NCBI RefSeq assembly: GCF_029076845.1 | Contig: NZ_JARESE010000050.1 | Span: 62,001-126,000, forward strand | DNA: 64,000 nt | Source of the DNA: Novosphingobium album (ex Liu et al. 2023) | GTDB lineage: Bacteria > Pseudomonadota > Alphaproteobacteria > Sphingomonadales > Sphingomonadaceae | Direction of reading: 5' to 3' | Shown: positions 24,890-33,302 of the stretch, piece after piece | How positions within the stretch are numbered: the first letter of the stretch is position 1 | Layout of the letters: each line of letters starts with the position of its first letter | Notes under the pieces: model-generated | What the model was told of the DNA's origin: nothing | The model's database searches: none | Seen by the model: only the letters and a program-made list of their open reading frames with translations | Program-made: the position numbers and the translations under genes

Positions 24890-25687
24890 CTATTCGCCGC
24901 GCTCGGCCTCGTCGTCCGCTTGAGCCTTGCCGTCCGCATGAGCCTTGCCGTCGGCTTCCGCGCTTTCGCGATAGTCGCCGATGAACAGGTGCCCGCCCAG
25001 CACCGCGCGCAGCACCGCCGAGGTGCGATCGGCGACGTCGAGCTTGGCGAAGACGCGCCGGACATAGCTGTCCACCGTCTCGGCCGAGATGCCCAGGATA
25101 TCGGCGATCACCGAATTGCTCTTGCCCCGGGCCATCCACCGCAGGACATCGCGCTCGCGCCCTGACAGGCGCACGTCGGCCACCAGCGGCTGGTTGAGCA
25201 GCTCGCAATAGCGCAGGAACGACATTTCCGAGATGGCGTGGCCCAGCGCGACGGTCTCCCGTGCGAAGGCGGCGTCGCCGGCCGGAAAGGTGATGCCGAC
25301 AAAGCCGATCCGCCCGGACGGGCCATGGGTGACGCAGGCGATCCCGTCATGCATCCCGAAGGCCGCCGCGCGCGCCATGAAGGCCTGTTCCGTCCGCGTC
25401 AGCGCGGTCAGCGCCGCCGCCTCGCTCCAGCGGAAAGGGCGGCCGATCCGCAGCGCCAGGTCCGGCATCGGATCGCTTTCGCGCAGGCCCTGCTGGTATT
25501 CGGCGATCCAGCCTTCGGGTATGCCGATGCCCGCGATGATCCGCCCGAAGCGCCGGTCGGTCGTGACCGGCGTGAGGAAATAGGCACCGCCAAAGCCGAT
25601 GGCGGCATAAGCGGCCATCGTGTGGTCGCGCAGCGCCACCACGCCCCGGGAGGCCGCGATCGCCGCCAGTTCCACGTGGACGTTCAT
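24890..25687 (-). CDS. LuxR-type autoinducer-binding regulator (LuxR solo)
   Basis: A 265-residue regulator with an N-terminal autoinducer-binding domain and a C-terminal LuxR helix-turn-helix (LSGRERDVLRWMARGKSNSV, then ADILGISAETVDSYVRRVFA). The residues that contact acyl-homoserine lactones in TraR/LuxR are present with the right spacing: Trp60, Tyr64, Asp72-Pro73 and Trp87. AHL binding is thus plausible. No luxI-type synthase gene is near, so it is an orphan (solo). The extreme C-terminus is an unusual repeat (ADGKAHADGKAQADDEAERG), encoded by two near-identical 18-bp units at about 24910-24950. The ATG at 25685-25687 is adopted. Confidence 0.88.
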   Translation of the reverse strand: MNVHVELAAIAASRGVVALRDHTMAAYAAIGFGGAYFLTPVTTDRRFGRIIAGIGIPEGWIAEYQQGLRESDPMPDLALRIGRPFRWSEAAALTALTRTEQAFMARAAAFGMHDGIACVTHGPSGRIGFVGITFPAGDAAFARETVALGHAISEMSFLRYCELLNQPLVADVRLSGRERDVLRWMARGKSNSVIADILGISAETVDSYVRRVFAKLDVADRTSAVLRAVLGGHLFIGDYRESAEADGKAHADGKAQADDEAERGE

Positions 25688-25810
25688 GACGCGCGCACGG
25701 CTTTCTCCCCTCGCGCCCGCTCGCAAGCGAGGCGAAGGGGGAAACCTATCGGAATGCGGTGATGGCGACAACCTGTGTCCCGCGAGAGCGGGACTTGCGG
25801 CGCGCGGCGG

Positions 25811-26422
25811 TCAGTGCACCGCCGGGCAGTTCATCGAGGCTTCGATGGCGATGCGGATCGCTTCGCCCGAATGGCTGGCATCCAGCTTGCGCAGCATGTT
25901 CGCGCGGTGGATCTCGACCGTGCGCGGGCTGATCGCCAGCCGCTCGCCGATCAGGCGGTTGGTCTGGCCATCGACCACGCCGAGCAGCACGTCCTTCTCG
26001 CGCGGGGTCAGCCGGTTCATGCGGCTGCGCGCCTGCGCTTCGCGCAGCCGGGCGCTGCGCACGCCCGAATCGCCTTCGACCTGCAGCGCCGCCTCGATGA
26101 TCTCCAGCGCGCTGGCGGGAAATTCCAGATAGTCGATCGCGCCTTCGGAAATCGCCTGCACCACGCGCCGCGCCCCGGCCTGGTCGCTGAAGGCGATGAT
26201 CGGCAGCCAGTCCCCGCGCCGCACCATTTCGGCGATCAGGCCGGCGATGTTGTCCTCGCGGTCCTCCACCAGCAGCACGCCTTCCCGCGGCCAGTGATCG
26301 AGCAGCTCCGCCCGCGTCTCGAAGGGAACCGAATAGACCCGATGTTCAGCCATTGCCCGGCACAATTGCGCCCGGCGCGAGGAATTCCCGTCAATAATGA
26401 AAAGATGCAGACCCTGCGACAT
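25811..26422 (-). CDS. FixJ/NarL-type regulator with a degenerate receiver domain
   Basis: A 203-residue protein with a receiver-like N-terminal domain and a LuxR-type HTH (LTPREKDVLLGVVDGQTNRL, then IGERLAISPRTVEIHRANML). The receiver departs from the consensus. The acidic pair near the N-terminus is reduced to one Asp (FIIDGN), the strand-3 region reads VLLVEDRED, and the conserved Lys is replaced in YLEFPAS. Phosphotransfer is therefore doubtful. It is followed by the LuxR solo gene (123-nt gap), and no histidine kinase is beside it. The ATG at 26420-26422 is adopted. Confidence 0.85.
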   Translation of the reverse strand: MSQGLHLFIIDGNSSRRAQLCRAMAEHRVYSVPFETRAELLDHWPREGVLLVEDREDNIAGLIAEMVRRGDWLPIIAFSDQAGARRVVQAISEGAIDYLEFPASALEIIEAALQVEGDSGVRSARLREAQARSRMNRLTPREKDVLLGVVDGQTNRLIGERLAISPRTVEIHRANMLRKLDASHSGEAIRIAIEASMNCPAVH

Positions 26423-26822
26423 TCCGGCTCTCCAAGCGTCTGTTATGATGACGCTTTTCTACTTGTTTCGATGGGTGAATACTTAAGCGGCAAAAACTGA
26501 TGGATGCACACTGGTTCTCTAGGGAAACGTCCGTAAGGAGAGTGGACGCAATCCTAGGCATGGCGATCGGCCGTTTCCGGCGCGCGGGCCTTTGCGTTCG
26601 TACGGCGGCAACCGTGCGCGGCCCCCGGCTTGTCAGGCGCTGGATGACAGGCGGGCCGCGAATCACCCGCCTCGCCCTGCCCGCAAGCCGCGCCATGGGC
26701 CCGCCGGGCCGGCCGAATCCGCCCGATCGCGGCAGAAACAATTCGTCACACCGTCGCACGAACCGGGACACGTAGGGCGTCCAAGATTGTCGCTGTCGCA
26801 ACAAATCATTTTGGAGCCTTGC
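26423..26822. other. 400-nt spacer without a clear gene
   Basis: This spacer separates the divergent regulator and the small exported protein gene. Its left part (26430-26560) is noticeably less GC-rich than its surroundings and probably holds the promoters. A 91-codon frame from an ATG at 26500 exists, but its product is Arg/Pro-rich with no recognisable fold. I see no RNA gene or strong hairpin. Confidence 0.5.
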
Positions 26823-27149
26823 ATGATCTCCCTCTCGCTTCTCGCCCTGTCGTTTGCCGTGACGCCGCTCGCTCCGGCGGCGGCCCCGACGCAGGCTGTC
26901 GCGGCCTATGGCTGTCGCGTGGTCGCCGGGCAGCAGGCGCCGGCTTGCGGCGCCTCGCCGATGATCGTCGCGCAAGGCAAGGGCGCGGTCGCCGGTCATC
27001 GCGATCAGGCGCGCAAGGTCGCCCGTGCCGAAGCGGCCACCTGCCATCCCGATCCGGGCAAGGGCCGCGCCTGCCGCCACCACAACCTGCAGCTGGAAAG
27101 CGGCGCGCAAGACGGCACGGCGCTGGCGCTGCAAGACCGGGCGCGATGA
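26823..27149 (+). CDS. Small secreted protein with cysteines (108 aa)
   Basis: The product opens with a signal-peptide-like sequence (MISLSLLALSFAVTPLAPAA). The mature part has four Cys (YGCRVV, PACGAS, ATCHPD, RACRHH), several His and basic residues, so it could be disulfide-bonded or bind a metal; no family is recognised. The ATG at 26823 follows TTGGAG. Hairpins follow, including 27280-27312. Codon use looks normal for the genome. It is placed alone between two regulator genes. Confidence 0.55.
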   Translation: MISLSLLALSFAVTPLAPAAAPTQAVAAYGCRVVAGQQAPACGASPMIVAQGKGAVAGHRDQARKVARAEAATCHPDPGKGRACRHHNLQLESGAQDGTALALQDRAR

Positions 27150-27279
27150 TCGCGGCGCGGCCGGCGCCGATATCCGCCTCGCCGGCGTGAGGCCGGCCCG
27201 GTTCGCAAGGCGGATCGCCCCTGGTGGCGATCCGCTCGCGGCGATGTCCGCCATGCCCGTTTTCGCCTGACCGGCCAGA

Positions 27280-27312
27280 GCAGCCTCGCCCGTATTTTCG
27301 GAGCGAGGCTGC
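27280..27312. terminator. Hairpin downstream of the small secreted protein gene
   Basis: A 10-bp perfect stem (GCAGCCTCGC / GCGAGGCTGC) with a 13-nt loop rich in T, 130 nt after the gene end and 120 nt before the next response-regulator gene. It may end the transcript. Confidence 0.45.
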
Positions 27313-27433
27313 CGCGCTATTCGCGAAAGCGGGCCTTGCCGGGCGGCGGCGTGCCACCGGCCCGGCCGGATTGCGTTGCGTGAAGCGATGCCGGTTTGCC
27401 AAGCGGCATCGAACTTCCTAGATTTTCAGCTAC

Positions 27434-28228
27434 ATGCCCGAGACCATGACGATCGCCACCAATTCCCGCCTCCCCCGCGAAAGCATGATGCCAACGCCCA
27501 CGATCCTGCTTGTCGAGGATGACGGCCCCTTGCGCACCCTGACCGCGCGCGCCCTGCGGCAAAGCGGCTTCAATGTCGTGACCGCCGCGACCGGCGCGGA
27601 AATGTGGGTGACGCTGCAGGAAGGCCCGGTCAGCCTGGTGGTGCTCGACATCATGCTGCCCGGCACCAACGGGTTCGAGCTGTTCCGCCGCCTGCGCCGC
27701 GAAAGCGAGGTGCCGATCATCTTCATCAGCGCGCGCGGCAGCGAGGAGGACCGGGTACTCGGCCTCGAGCTGGGGGCCGACGATTACCTGGCCAAGCCGT
27801 TCAGCACGCGCGAGCTGGCCGCCCGGGTCAGCGCCGTGCTGCGCCGGGGCGGTGGCGCCGCGGCCAGCGGCGTCGATCCCGCGACCGATGCCTATGCCGG
27901 CGGCCGCCCGGTCGATACCATCGCGTTCGATGGCTGGACCGTGTCCATGGCGCGGCGCGAATTGCGCTCGCCCTCCGGGGCGATGGTGGACCTGACCGGA
28001 GCCGAATTCGATCTGCTGGCCACGTTCCTGGGCTATCCACAGCGCGTGCTCGGGCGTGAGCGGCTGATCGAGCTGTCGCGGTCGCGGCTGGGCGACAGTT
28101 CCGATCGCAGCGTCGACGTGCTGGTCAGCCGGCTGCGGCGCAAGCTGCAGGCGGCGGGCGGCGAATCGCCGATCATCACGGTTCGCGGCGTAGGCTATAT
28201 GTTCAAGGCGGAAGTGACGCGCGCTTGA
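27434..28228 (+). CDS. OmpR-type response regulator
   Basis: A 264-residue DNA-binding response regulator. The receiver is intact: acidic pair Asp29-Asp30, phosphoacceptor Asp72 (VVLDIMLPGTNG) and Lys121 in AKPF. An OmpR/PhoB winged helix is C-terminal (LTGAEFDLLATFLGYPQRVL, ending ITVRGVGYMF). The ATG at 27434 is adopted, but a start at codon 18 or 19 (27485-27488) would remove only a leader without features. Its stop overlaps the start of the sensor kinase gene (TTGA). The regulated genes are unknown; the carbonic anhydrase and SulP genes downstream are candidates. Confidence 0.93.
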   Translation: MPETMTIATNSRLPRESMMPTPTILLVEDDGPLRTLTARALRQSGFNVVTAATGAEMWVTLQEGPVSLVVLDIMLPGTNGFELFRRLRRESEVPIIFISARGSEEDRVLGLELGADDYLAKPFSTRELAARVSAVLRRGGGAAASGVDPATDAYAGGRPVDTIAFDGWTVSMARRELRSPSGAMVDLTGAEFDLLATFLGYPQRVLGRERLIELSRSRLGDSSDRSVDVLVSRLRRKLQAAGGESPIITVRGVGYMFKAEVTRA

Positions 28229-29535
28229 GGCTGTTCCGGCGCTTCGGCCTGCCGGAACGGCTCCTGGCGGTCCTGCTGCTCGTCGTCGTCGTCGATTTCG
28301 CCGCCAACACGCTGCTGTTCGAACGGGCCAACTCGTTCGAGCTGGGCCGCGACGATGCCGAACGCATCGCCGAGAGCCTGGTGCTGGCCAGCCGCGCGGT
28401 GGAGCGCAGCCCGATCGCCGATCGGCCGGCGGTGGCTGCCGCGCTCAGCACCAGCCGCTTCGCGCTCGAATGGTCGCCCGCCTCGCAGCGCCAGCGCGGA
28501 TCGGTGGGGCTGGCCAACTTGCGCACGCAAGTCGTCGAGTTCGAGCCCGAGCTGGCGCACGCCGACCTGGAACTGCATCTCGAAGGGTTGCCGGCGCGCG
28601 GCAATGTCGGCGGGTCGATCCGGCTGGACGATGGCAGCGTGCTCGATTTCCGCTCGCACGTGCGCGCGGCCTGGAAGCTGACGGCGGGGCACATCATCAG
28701 CTTCGTCCTGCCCACGCTGCTGCTGATCACGCTCACCTGGGTCCTGCTGCGCGCGACGCTCAACCCGCTGCGCGCGCTGATCCGCGCGACCCGGCATCTC
28801 GGCGCGGGGCCGCCGCGCCCGGTGCCCGAGCGCGGGCCGGACGAGCTGCGCGAGCTGATCCGCGCGCTCAACGACATGCAGGAGCGCATCCACCAGTCGA
28901 TGGTCGATCGCACGCAGACCATCCTGGCGATCGGGCATGACCTGAAGACCCCGCTCGCGCGGATGCGCCTGCGGCTTGACGATGGCGATGTCGCGCCGGG
29001 CGTGCGCGACGGCATCAAGCATGACATCGAAGAGATGCGCCTGCTGCTCGAATCGATCCAGGCCTATGTCGATACCGGCGGCGCCGATATCCCGGCCGAG
29101 CGCATCGACCTTGCGGTCATGGCCGAAACCCTGGTCGATACCGCCGCCGATTACGGCGCGGATGCCACTTATTCGGGCGAACGCAGCCTGGAGATCATCG
29201 CCCGGCCCATCTCGATCCGCCGGGCGCTGGCCAACCTGATCGAGAACGCGCTGCATTATGGCGGCAACGCGCGGGTTTCGGTGCGGCGCGATGGGCAGGG
29301 CGCGGAAATCGTGGTGGAAGACGATGGGCCCGGCATTCCCGAGGATTCCATCGGCAGCGCGCTCCAGCCCTTCGTCCGGCTCGACAGCGCGCGGGCGCGC
29401 GATACCGCCGGCATGGGGCTGGGCCTGCCGATCGTGCAGAAGGCGGTGCGGATGGAAGGCGGCACGCTCGATCTGCGCAACCGGCCGGGCGGCGGCCTGC
29501 GCGCGACGATCCGGCTGCCGCTGGCGCCCGGCTGA
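28225..29535 (+). CDS. Sensor histidine kinase
   Basis: A 436-residue inner-membrane kinase paired with the preceding regulator. Domains: first membrane helix (LLAVLLLVVVVDFAANTLL), a periplasmic part, second helix (IISFVLPTLLLITLTWVLL), HAMP-like linker, dimerisation box with His238 (AIGHDLKTPLARMRLRL) and ATPase domain (N box NLIENALHYGG, DDGPGIP, GMGLGLPIV). The start is TTG at 28225, overlapping the regulator stop by 4 nt. The layout resembles the EnvZ/RstB group. The periplasmic domain is about 120 residues, so the signal could be external; its nature is unknown. Confidence 0.93.
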   Translation: MRLFRRFGLPERLLAVLLLVVVVDFAANTLLFERANSFELGRDDAERIAESLVLASRAVERSPIADRPAVAAALSTSRFALEWSPASQRQRGSVGLANLRTQVVEFEPELAHADLELHLEGLPARGNVGGSIRLDDGSVLDFRSHVRAAWKLTAGHIISFVLPTLLLITLTWVLLRATLNPLRALIRATRHLGAGPPRPVPERGPDELRELIRALNDMQERIHQSMVDRTQTILAIGHDLKTPLARMRLRLDDGDVAPGVRDGIKHDIEEMRLLLESIQAYVDTGGADIPAERIDLAVMAETLVDTAADYGADATYSGERSLEIIARPISIRRALANLIENALHYGGNARVSVRRDGQGAEIVVEDDGPGIPEDSIGSALQPFVRLDSARARDTAGMGLGLPIVQKAVRMEGGTLDLRNRPGGGLRATIRLPLAPG

Positions 29536-29666
29536 TCACTTGCCGCAACGCAGCAAAACTTCGTCACGAACGCGACGAACCAGGGACAATCGCATGACCT
29601 AACTTGGCATCATGGCTCGCGGCTCCGCGCCGCGGTGCAGCATGAGTCCAAGGAAAGGTGACTAGC

Positions 29667-30362
29667 GTGAACGAGCTGATCGGACGCGTCTTCCATTTCG
29701 AGAAGACTATCTTCCCCAACAGCAGCGAGCTTTTCGGCAAGCTGGCCACGCATGGCCAGGCGCCCAAGGCGCTGATGATCTCCTGCGCGGATTCGCGCAT
29801 CGTGCCCGAGCAGATCATGCAGGCCGAGCCGGGCGAGCTGTTCGTCTGCCGCAACGCGGGCAACATCGTGCCGACCTTCGGGACGATGAACGGCGGCGTC
29901 TCCTCCACGGTCGAATATGCCGTGGTCGCGCTGGGCGTGCGCGACATCATCGTGTGCGGCCATTCGGACTGCGGCGCGATGAAGGCGCTGAGCGATCCCA
30001 CCGGGCTGGAAGCCATGCCGAACGTGGCCGCCTGGCTGCGCCACGGCGCGGCGGCCGAACATGTGGTGAGCACCTGCCACCCCGAATTCGCCGAGCGCGA
30101 GCGGGTGCGCGCGATCAGCCTGGAGAACGTGATCGTCCAGCTCAGCCACTTGCGCACGCATCCCTCGGTCGCGGCCGCGATCGCGCGCGGGGAAATGGCG
30201 CTGCATGGCTGGTTCGTCGATATCCATGCCGGACAAGTGCTGGGCCTTGACGGCGAGATCGACCAGTTCGTGCCGCTGCGCGAGGATTGTCCGCTGCCCG
30301 TCGCGCTGCCGGCGCGCGCGCGCGTGGCGCGCGAGGCGGAATACGCCGAGGCGGCCGAATGA
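29667..30362 (+). CDS. Beta-class carbonic anhydrase
   Basis: This zinc enzyme interconverts CO2 and bicarbonate. The 231-residue product has the beta-class ligands Cys40 and Asp42-x-Arg44 (SCADSRIVPE) and His99-x-x-Cys102 (CGHSDCGAMK). The GTG at 29667 is chosen because AAGGAAAGG lies 7-14 nt upstream; a GTG 9 nt earlier would sit too close to it. The stop overlaps the start of the SulP transporter (ATGA), so the pair is translationally coupled, a common bicarbonate uptake arrangement. It follows a two-component system on the same strand. Confidence 0.95.
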   Translation: MNELIGRVFHFEKTIFPNSSELFGKLATHGQAPKALMISCADSRIVPEQIMQAEPGELFVCRNAGNIVPTFGTMNGGVSSTVEYAVVALGVRDIIVCGHSDCGAMKALSDPTGLEAMPNVAAWLRHGAAAEHVVSTCHPEFAERERVRAISLENVIVQLSHLRTHPSVAAAIARGEMALHGWFVDIHAGQVLGLDGEIDQFVPLREDCPLPVALPARARVAREAEYAEAAE

Positions 30363-31906
30363 GCACTGCCCCCGCCACTGCCGCCGCCGCCGAGGAAGGC
30401 GGCGGCCCGTTCCGCTTCTTCGCGCGGGACTTCACCGCCTCGATCGTCGTCTTCCTGGTGGCGATGCCGCTGTGCATGGGCATTGCCATCGCATCGGGCG
30501 TCCCGCCCGAGAAGGGCCTTGTCACCGGCATCATCGGCGGCGTCGTCGTCGGCCTGCTGGCGGGATCGCCCTTGCAGGTGAGCGGCCCGGCGGCGGGCCT
30601 GGCCGTGATCGTCTTCGAATTCGTGCGCGAGCACGGGCTCGAAGCGCTGGGCCCGGTGCTGCTGCTGGCCGGCGCGATCCAGCTTGTCGCCGGCGCGCTC
30701 CGGCTTGGCGGGCTGTTCCGTTCGATCAGCCCGGCGGTGGTCCACGGGATGCTCGCCGGCATCGGCGCGCTGATCGTCATTGGCCAGTTCCACATCCTGT
30801 TCGACGAAAAGCCTATGTCGAGCGGGCTGGAGAACATCGCCATGATGCCCGCGCGCATCCTTGGCCTTTCGCCTTTCAACCTGGCCGCCACCGAGCTGGC
30901 GGTGATGCTGGGCGTCCTGACCATGGCGGTGATGCTGGGGTGGGAAAAGCTGCGCCCGGCCAGGCTCGCGCTCGTTCCGGGCGCGCTGCTGGGCGTGATG
31001 GCGGCCACTATCGTCGCCTGGGGCCTTGGCCTCGATGTCGCACGGATCGACGTGCCGGCCTCGATCGGCGCGGCCTTCGCCTTGCCCACCAGCGCCGCGT
31101 GGTTCAGCCCGCTGGCCAGCCCGGCGCTGATCGTCACCGCCTTTGCCATCGCTTTCATCGCCAGCGCGGAATCGCTGCTGTCGGCCGCCGCGGTCGATCG
31201 GATGCACGATGGCGTGCGCACCGAATTCAACAAGGAACTGCGCGCGCAGGGCGTGGGCAACCTGCTGTGCGGCGTGTTCGGCGCTTTGCCGATGACCGGC
31301 GTGATCGTGCGCAGCTCGGCCAACGTCCAGGCCGGCGCCCGGACCCGGCTTTCCACGGTGATGCACGGTGCGTGGATCCTGGGCTTCGTCGCGCTGCTGC
31401 CCTGGCTGCTGCGCGAGGTGCCGATGGCGGCGCTGGGCGGCGTGCTCGTCGTCACCGGCTGGCGCCTGGTCAGCGTGGCCCATGCCAAGCACCTGTTCAA
31501 TGTCCACGGCCCGCTGCCCGCGGCGATCTGGGCGGTGACGTTCATCCTGGTGGTGACGACCGACCTGCTGACCGGCGTGCTGGTCGGCCTGGTGCTTTCG
31601 CTGCTCGAACTGGCGCCGCACCTGCGCGACTTGCGGCTGCATGTGCATGAGCACGATGCCGGCCACGCCAACCGGGTGGAGTTGCACGGCGCGGCCACGT
31701 TCCTGGGCCTTACCCGCATCAACGCGATCCTGGAAAGGCAGCCGGCGGACCGGCCGGTGCACCTCGATCTCGGCAAGCTGCGGGTGATGGACCACACCAC
31801 CGCCGAGACCATCGGCGAATGGCTCAAACGCCGCCGCCAGCGTGGCCACAGCGATACCGTGACCGGGCCGGAGCCGATCCTGCGCCCGCTGCCCATCGGC
31901 ACCTGA
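30359..31906 (+). CDS. SulP-family anion (bicarbonate/sulfate) transporter with STAS domain
   Basis: A 515-residue inner-membrane carrier. The N-terminal transport part has many helices and the SulP phrases FLVAMPLCMGIAIASGVPPE and AGLAVIVFEFV. A cytoplasmic STAS domain at the C-terminus ends VHLDLGKLRVMDHTTAETIG. Bacterial SulP proteins next to carbonic anhydrase are bicarbonate importers, so that is the favoured substrate here; sulfate cannot be excluded. The gene overlaps carbonic anhydrase by 4 nt and ends at a clear intrinsic terminator (31962-32001). Confidence 0.93.
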   Translation: MSTAPATAAAAEEGGGPFRFFARDFTASIVVFLVAMPLCMGIAIASGVPPEKGLVTGIIGGVVVGLLAGSPLQVSGPAAGLAVIVFEFVREHGLEALGPVLLLAGAIQLVAGALRLGGLFRSISPAVVHGMLAGIGALIVIGQFHILFDEKPMSSGLENIAMMPARILGLSPFNLAATELAVMLGVLTMAVMLGWEKLRPARLALVPGALLGVMAATIVAWGLGLDVARIDVPASIGAAFALPTSAAWFSPLASPALIVTAFAIAFIASAESLLSAAAVDRMHDGVRTEFNKELRAQGVGNLLCGVFGALPMTGVIVRSSANVQAGARTRLSTVMHGAWILGFVALLPWLLREVPMAALGGVLVVTGWRLVSVAHAKHLFNVHGPLPAAIWAVTFILVVTTDLLTGVLVGLVLSLLELAPHLRDLRLHVHEHDAGHANRVELHGAATFLGLTRINAILERQPADRPVHLDLGKLRVMDHTTAETIGEWLKRRRQRGHSDTVTGPEPILRPLPIGT

Positions 31907-31953
31907 TCTTTCGAGCTGCAATGCGGGAAGTGACACCCTCACGTCGCTTCCCG

Positions 31954-32069
31954 CTCCCTCTGCCGGGCGGATCGTCCAATCCCGATCCGCCCGGCCTTTT
32001 TATGCTGATCGTATCGTTCGCGGACCCACCCGCGCGGACTGGCAGATCCTCCCTCTGCCGGGCGGATCG
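31954..32069 (+). repeat. 21-nt direct duplication around the terminator
   Basis: The 21-nt string that contains the left arm of the terminator (31954-31974, beginning CTCCCTCTGCC) occurs again at 32049-32069. The second copy lacks the matching right arm. The rest of the 31907-32361 spacer holds no gene that I can support. Confidence 0.7.
31962..32001 (+). terminator. Rho-independent terminator of the carbonic anhydrase/SulP operon
   Basis: A perfect 13-bp stem (GCCGGGCGGATCG / CGATCCGCCCGGC), an 8-nt loop, then C and five T residues. It is the best intrinsic terminator in the window, 56 nt after the SulP stop. Confidence 0.92.
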
Positions 32070-32361
32070 GGTTCCAGCCGTGCATTCGGTCATCCGCACA
32101 ATCATCCTTTTTGTCGCGCTTGCTGCTACCGCCGGCCGCCGCCGCCAGCACACTGGTGCACACCGGCCACAGCCGGCGGGAATGGTTCTGCGCGCCCGCG
32201 CTCGCAACATTTTGTCACGATCGGGCAACGGGGGCGACAGGCGCGCCCGATAGCTCTTTGGGTGCCGGGGCAACACGGGCTCGCCATGCAGCGCAGCCCG
32301 ATGCGCCGGCCGCAGGCAGGAACGCGAACAACAACCATCAAACATGAGGGCGTTACTGCAT

Positions 32362-33171
32362 ATGAGAACTCTACTGATCGCGGGCCTTTTGGGCCTGGCC
32401 GTCTCGACTCCCGCATTGGCGCAGGAAGAGGAATCCGGGCCGATCTCCGTTTCGGGCAGCGTCGCGCTCGTATCGGACTACCGCTTCCGCGGCGTCTCGC
32501 AGAGCGACAAGGAACTGGCCGTGCAGGGCGGCGTCACGGTTTCGCACGAAAGCGGACTCTATGTCGGCACCTGGGCCTCCAACCTTTCGGGCTGGGGCAC
32601 GTTCGGCGGCTCCAACACCGAGCTGGATATCTTCGGCGGCTATGCCATGGACATCGGCGGCGCGACGCTGGACGTGGGCCTGACCTGGTACATGTATCCG
32701 GGCGGCGCGGACACGACCGATTTCGCCGAAGGCTATGCCAAGCTTTCCAGCACGCTGGGCCCGGTCAACGTGCTGGCCGGCGTCGCCTATGCGCCCAAGC
32801 AGGACGCGCTGGGCAACTATTCGAACACGCCCAGCAGCCGCGGTCAGAAGCAGGACAACCTCTACCTGTGGGGCGATGTCAACATGGGCATCCCCGAAAC
32901 GCCGCTGACGGTGAAGGCGCACTTCGGCTATTCGAACGGCAACCCCGGCCTGGGCCCCAACGGCACCAGCGTCGCACCGACCGGCGAATACCTCGACTGG
33001 CTGCTGGGCGCCGATTACGCGCTGGGCCCGGTGACGCTGGGGGTCGCCTATGTCGATACCAACATCACCAAGTCCGAAGCGGCCTATCTCCAGCCGAACT
33101 TCTCCTCGACCAAGAACGGTTCGTCGATCGCCGGATCGACCGTGGTCTTCTCGCTGACCGCCGCGTTCTGA
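32362..33171 (+). CDS. TorF-family putative porin (TIGR02001-like)
   Basis: A 269-residue outer-membrane protein with signal peptide (LLIAGLLGLAVSTPALAQ) and a beta-barrel with aromatic girdles, ending in Phe (STVVFSLTAAF). The signatures VSGSVALVSDYRFRGVSQSD and the ELDIFGGYAMDIGG-type strand match the TorF/Gcw_chp family of porins. These are usually associated with nitrogen-source or small-solute uptake; the substrate here is unknown. The ATG at 32362 follows GAGGGCG by about 8 nt; an ATG at 32344 is the alternative. It is followed by a hairpin at 33193-33223. Confidence 0.85.
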   Translation: MRTLLIAGLLGLAVSTPALAQEEESGPISVSGSVALVSDYRFRGVSQSDKELAVQGGVTVSHESGLYVGTWASNLSGWGTFGGSNTELDIFGGYAMDIGGATLDVGLTWYMYPGGADTTDFAEGYAKLSSTLGPVNVLAGVAYAPKQDALGNYSNTPSSRGQKQDNLYLWGDVNMGIPETPLTVKAHFGYSNGNPGLGPNGTSVAPTGEYLDWLLGADYALGPVTLGVAYVDTNITKSEAAYLQPNFSSTKNGSSIAGSTVVFSLTAAF

Positions 33172-33192
33172 CGGCCGGAACCCTGTGAAGTT

Positions 33193-33223
33193 CCCCGCCC
33201 GGCGGCATCGTCGCCGGGCGGGG
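33193..33223 (+). terminator. Hairpin after the TorF porin gene
   Basis: A perfect 12-bp stem (CCCCGCCCGGCG / CGCCGGGCGGGG) with a 7-nt loop, 22 nt after the porin stop. There is no T-tract. Confidence 0.7.
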
Positions 33224-33302
33224 CGATGCGCTATGCTGCACGGCGAATCGCGCCGCGCCGGCATGGCGCGCGCGATGGCTCGGACCGGAAAGGACCATCG
33301 CG

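Noticed and set aside
25700..25745. Inverted repeat CTCGCAAGCGAG upstream of the LuxR gene as a lux box
   Set aside because: The 12-nt palindrome is GC-rich and part of a TCCCCTTCGC-type extragenic repeat, without resemblance to a lux-type box.
26500..26775. A 91-codon frame in the spacer before the small secreted protein gene
   Set aside because: No ribosome-binding site and an Arg/Pro-rich product typical of a random GC-rich frame.
29564..31942. Minus-strand frame of 792 codons opposite carbonic anhydrase and SulP
   Set aside because: The plus-strand genes have complete motifs and overlapping starts; the antisense product is low-complexity.
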